Below are positions 38,977 to 40,064 of a DNA stretch of 40,064 bases, piece by piece (within the stretch, counting starts at the first letter, position 1; each line of letters starts with the position of its first letter). The translations under genes and the position numbers were made by a program. The DNA comes from an uncultured Collinsella sp. (lineage in GTDB: Bacteria > Actinomycetota > Coriobacteriia > Coriobacteriales > Coriobacteriaceae), in NCBI GenBank assembly GCA_900545745.1, contig URAD01000015.1, positions 1 through 40,064 of the forward strand, read 5' to 3'. The notes beneath the pieces were generated by a model. The model did not search any database. It was not told the origin of the DNA and saw nothing but the letters and a program-made list of their open reading frames with translations.

Positions 38977-39013
38977 TATCAAGCGCCTTGCCGCCGGTAC
39001 CCACAACGCAAAA

Positions 39014-39044
39014 AGCCCGCCAGAACGATCCGTTCTAGCGGGCT
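39014..39044 (-). terminator. Terminator of the SurA_N-like gene
   Basis: A 14-bp stem AGCCCGCCAGAACG / CGTTCTAGCGGGCT with one wobble and an ATC loop. On the minus strand it ends in GGCTTTTTGCG. It lies between the convergent HTH gene and the gene at 39088. Confidence 0.88.
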
Positions 39045-39087
39045 CAATCAGATATATCGGCTACGTGCTCGGCGGCTCGGACGGCCC

Positions 39088-40064
39088 TTACGCAAACAGA
39101 CCGTAGATGCTGATGTTGGCCTTGGCGTAGAGGCCGTTGGCGTACTCGGTCCACTTGGAGCTAGCGCTCGAAGCCTGCGAGGAGTACTGCTGGTAGGCGG
39201 TGTAATAGGCGGTCATGGCCTGCTTGTAGGTAGCGCTATCGGCCGTAAAGGCATCGTCAGCGAAGGCCTTAGCGTAGGTGCTATCGGCGTCCTTCCAGGT
39301 ACCCTTTTCGCTATCCCACTCGTCGCCGGCAAGGTTGATGATGTAGTCGGCGTAGTCCTTGCTCGCGGTCTCCTCGTTGCCGTCAGAAGGCTCGGTCGGG
39401 GCGGTCGGCATGCTTGCGGAGCTGTCGCCGACCTTCTTCTTGTAGAGCTTCTGCAGCGTCGCGGACTGGCGGACGATCTGCTTGGCCTGGTCCTTGGACA
39501 CGCCATACTGCGTGGCCATGGTCTTGTAGTCCGAAGTGCCGATGGAATCCTCGGCGTACTTCTTCATCTCCTTGGAAGAGACGGTGATGCCCTCGTCCTC
39601 GGCAGCATCGAGCAGAATCTTGTTGCGCACGTAGGACAGGATGACGTCGGCAGAGGGAGCGGTGTAGTTGCCATCGCCATCCTTGACGGTATCGAGGCTG
39701 TACTGGCTCTCGATGGCCTCGCGCGCGGTGATGTCACTCTTCTTGCCGTTGTAGCTGTAGCTTGCCACGGTCGAATCGAGCTGGTCCTCGGTGAGGGTCG
39801 CCGAGCCGACGCCCTTGCCGCCAAAACCACCGTTGCCGATAAAGAAGCCGACCACAGCAGCGATCACGATAGCGGCCACAAAGGCGGCAATCATCGTCTT
39901 CTTGTGCTTGGATGCATGGTCGTCCGCGTCGGAGTCGTCGTCCTCGTCCTGTTCCTCGGGCATGAGGTTCTCGTCGGCGGCGTCCGCGGCGATCTTTGCC
40001 TCCAGGCGAGCGTCCTCCTCCTCGGCCGTCGTACCGGCAGCAATGTGCTCGGCAGACGTACCGG
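39088..40064 (-). CDS. SurA_N-like membrane-anchored protein (5' end outside window)
   Basis: The frame stays open from the stop at 39088 to the window's right edge, so the start lies beyond 40064; an internal ATG at 39963 is unlikely to be the start, because acidic Ala/Glu-rich coding sequence continues upstream (AEEEDARLEAKIAADAADEN). The visible part has a cytoplasmic acidic stretch (EEQDEDDDSDADDHASKHKK), one membrane helix (MIAAFVAAIVIAAVVGFFIG) and an extracellular region. That region resembles the N-terminal chaperone part of SurA/PrsA-type foldases (SADVILSYVRNKILLDAAEDEGITVSSKEM). No parvulin PPIase domain is visible. Probably an extracytoplasmic chaperone-like lipoprotein relative. 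Confidence 0.75.
   Translation of the reverse strand, partial: GTSAEHIAAGTTAEEEDARLEAKIAADAADENLMPEEQDEDDDSDADDHASKHKKTMIAAFVAAIVIAAVVGFFIGNGGFGGKGVGSATLTEDQLDSTVASYSYNGKKSDITAREAIESQYSLDTVKDGDGNYTAPSADVILSYVRNKILLDAAEDEGITVSSKEMKKYAEDSIGTSDYKTMATQYGVSKDQAKQIVRQSATLQKLYKKKVGDSSASMPTAPTEPSDGNEETASKDYADYIINLAGDEWDSEKGTWKDADSTYAKAFADDAFTADSATYKQAMTAYYTAYQQYSSQASSASSKWTEYANGLYAKANISIYGLFA

Overview
The window looks like a chromosomal stretch of a gut actinobacterium of the Coriobacteriia, most likely Collinsella. This is an inference from the GC-rich coding style, the density of PTS sugar uptake genes and the types of protein present; no marker gene in the window proves it. Almost all of it is devoted to taking up and degrading galactose-containing sugars.

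Left part (1-6.6 kb): a DUF4143-type ATPase preceded by a 22-bp direct repeat, then a minus-strand operon lacA-lacB-lacX-lacC (tagatose-6-phosphate pathway), an uncharacterised membrane protein, and lacF, the only lactose-type PTS IIA in the window. Middle (6.8-21.4 kb): three consecutive paralogous modules, each with a LacI-type repressor facing away from an EIICB transporter of the LacE type and a 6-phospho-beta-galactosidase of the LacG type. Gene order is lacE-lacG, lacG-lacE, lacE-lacG. Each module carries its own version of an 18-bp operator built around a central ACGT. The modules are followed by arrays of alternating hairpin repeats (nine copies in three arrays). Then come an AlbA_2/Schlafen-type DNA-binding protein behind a dense array of short motifs, a DeoR-type regulator, and galM.

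Right part (25.4-36.6 kb): a complex palindromic repeat that overlaps the end of an orphan mannose-family PTS IIB lacking its active-site histidine, tRNA-Thr(CGT), a YhcH-family gene, a broken nagA remnant, a second lacX-lacC pair, a flavodoxin, and a GalNAc-type cluster (nagA, agaS, a GntR regulator, PTS IID-IIC-IIB-YajC-IIA). The far right (37-40 kb) holds a small unknown gene behind a secreted-protein gene with an in-frame TGA, a DUF2975 membrane protein with its YozG-like HTH partner, and the C-terminal part of a SurA_N-like membrane-anchored protein that runs off the window.

How the genes work together (inference): lactose and related beta-galactosides enter through LacF plus one of three LacE proteins and are cut by LacG; galactose 6-phosphate goes through LacAB to tagatose 6-phosphate. 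N-acetylgalactosamine enters through the mannose-family PTS, and NagA plus AgaS turn it into the same tagatose 6-phosphate. LacC then makes tagatose 1,6-bisphosphate. This explains two lacX-lacC pairs. No tagatose-bisphosphate aldolase (LacD) is in the window. Short DNA motifs suggest at least four layers of control: module-specific LacI sites, a DeoR-type site shared by lacA, lacF and the deoR gene, GntR sites at the GalNAc genes, and an ACCG direct-repeat motif in front of most sugar operons.
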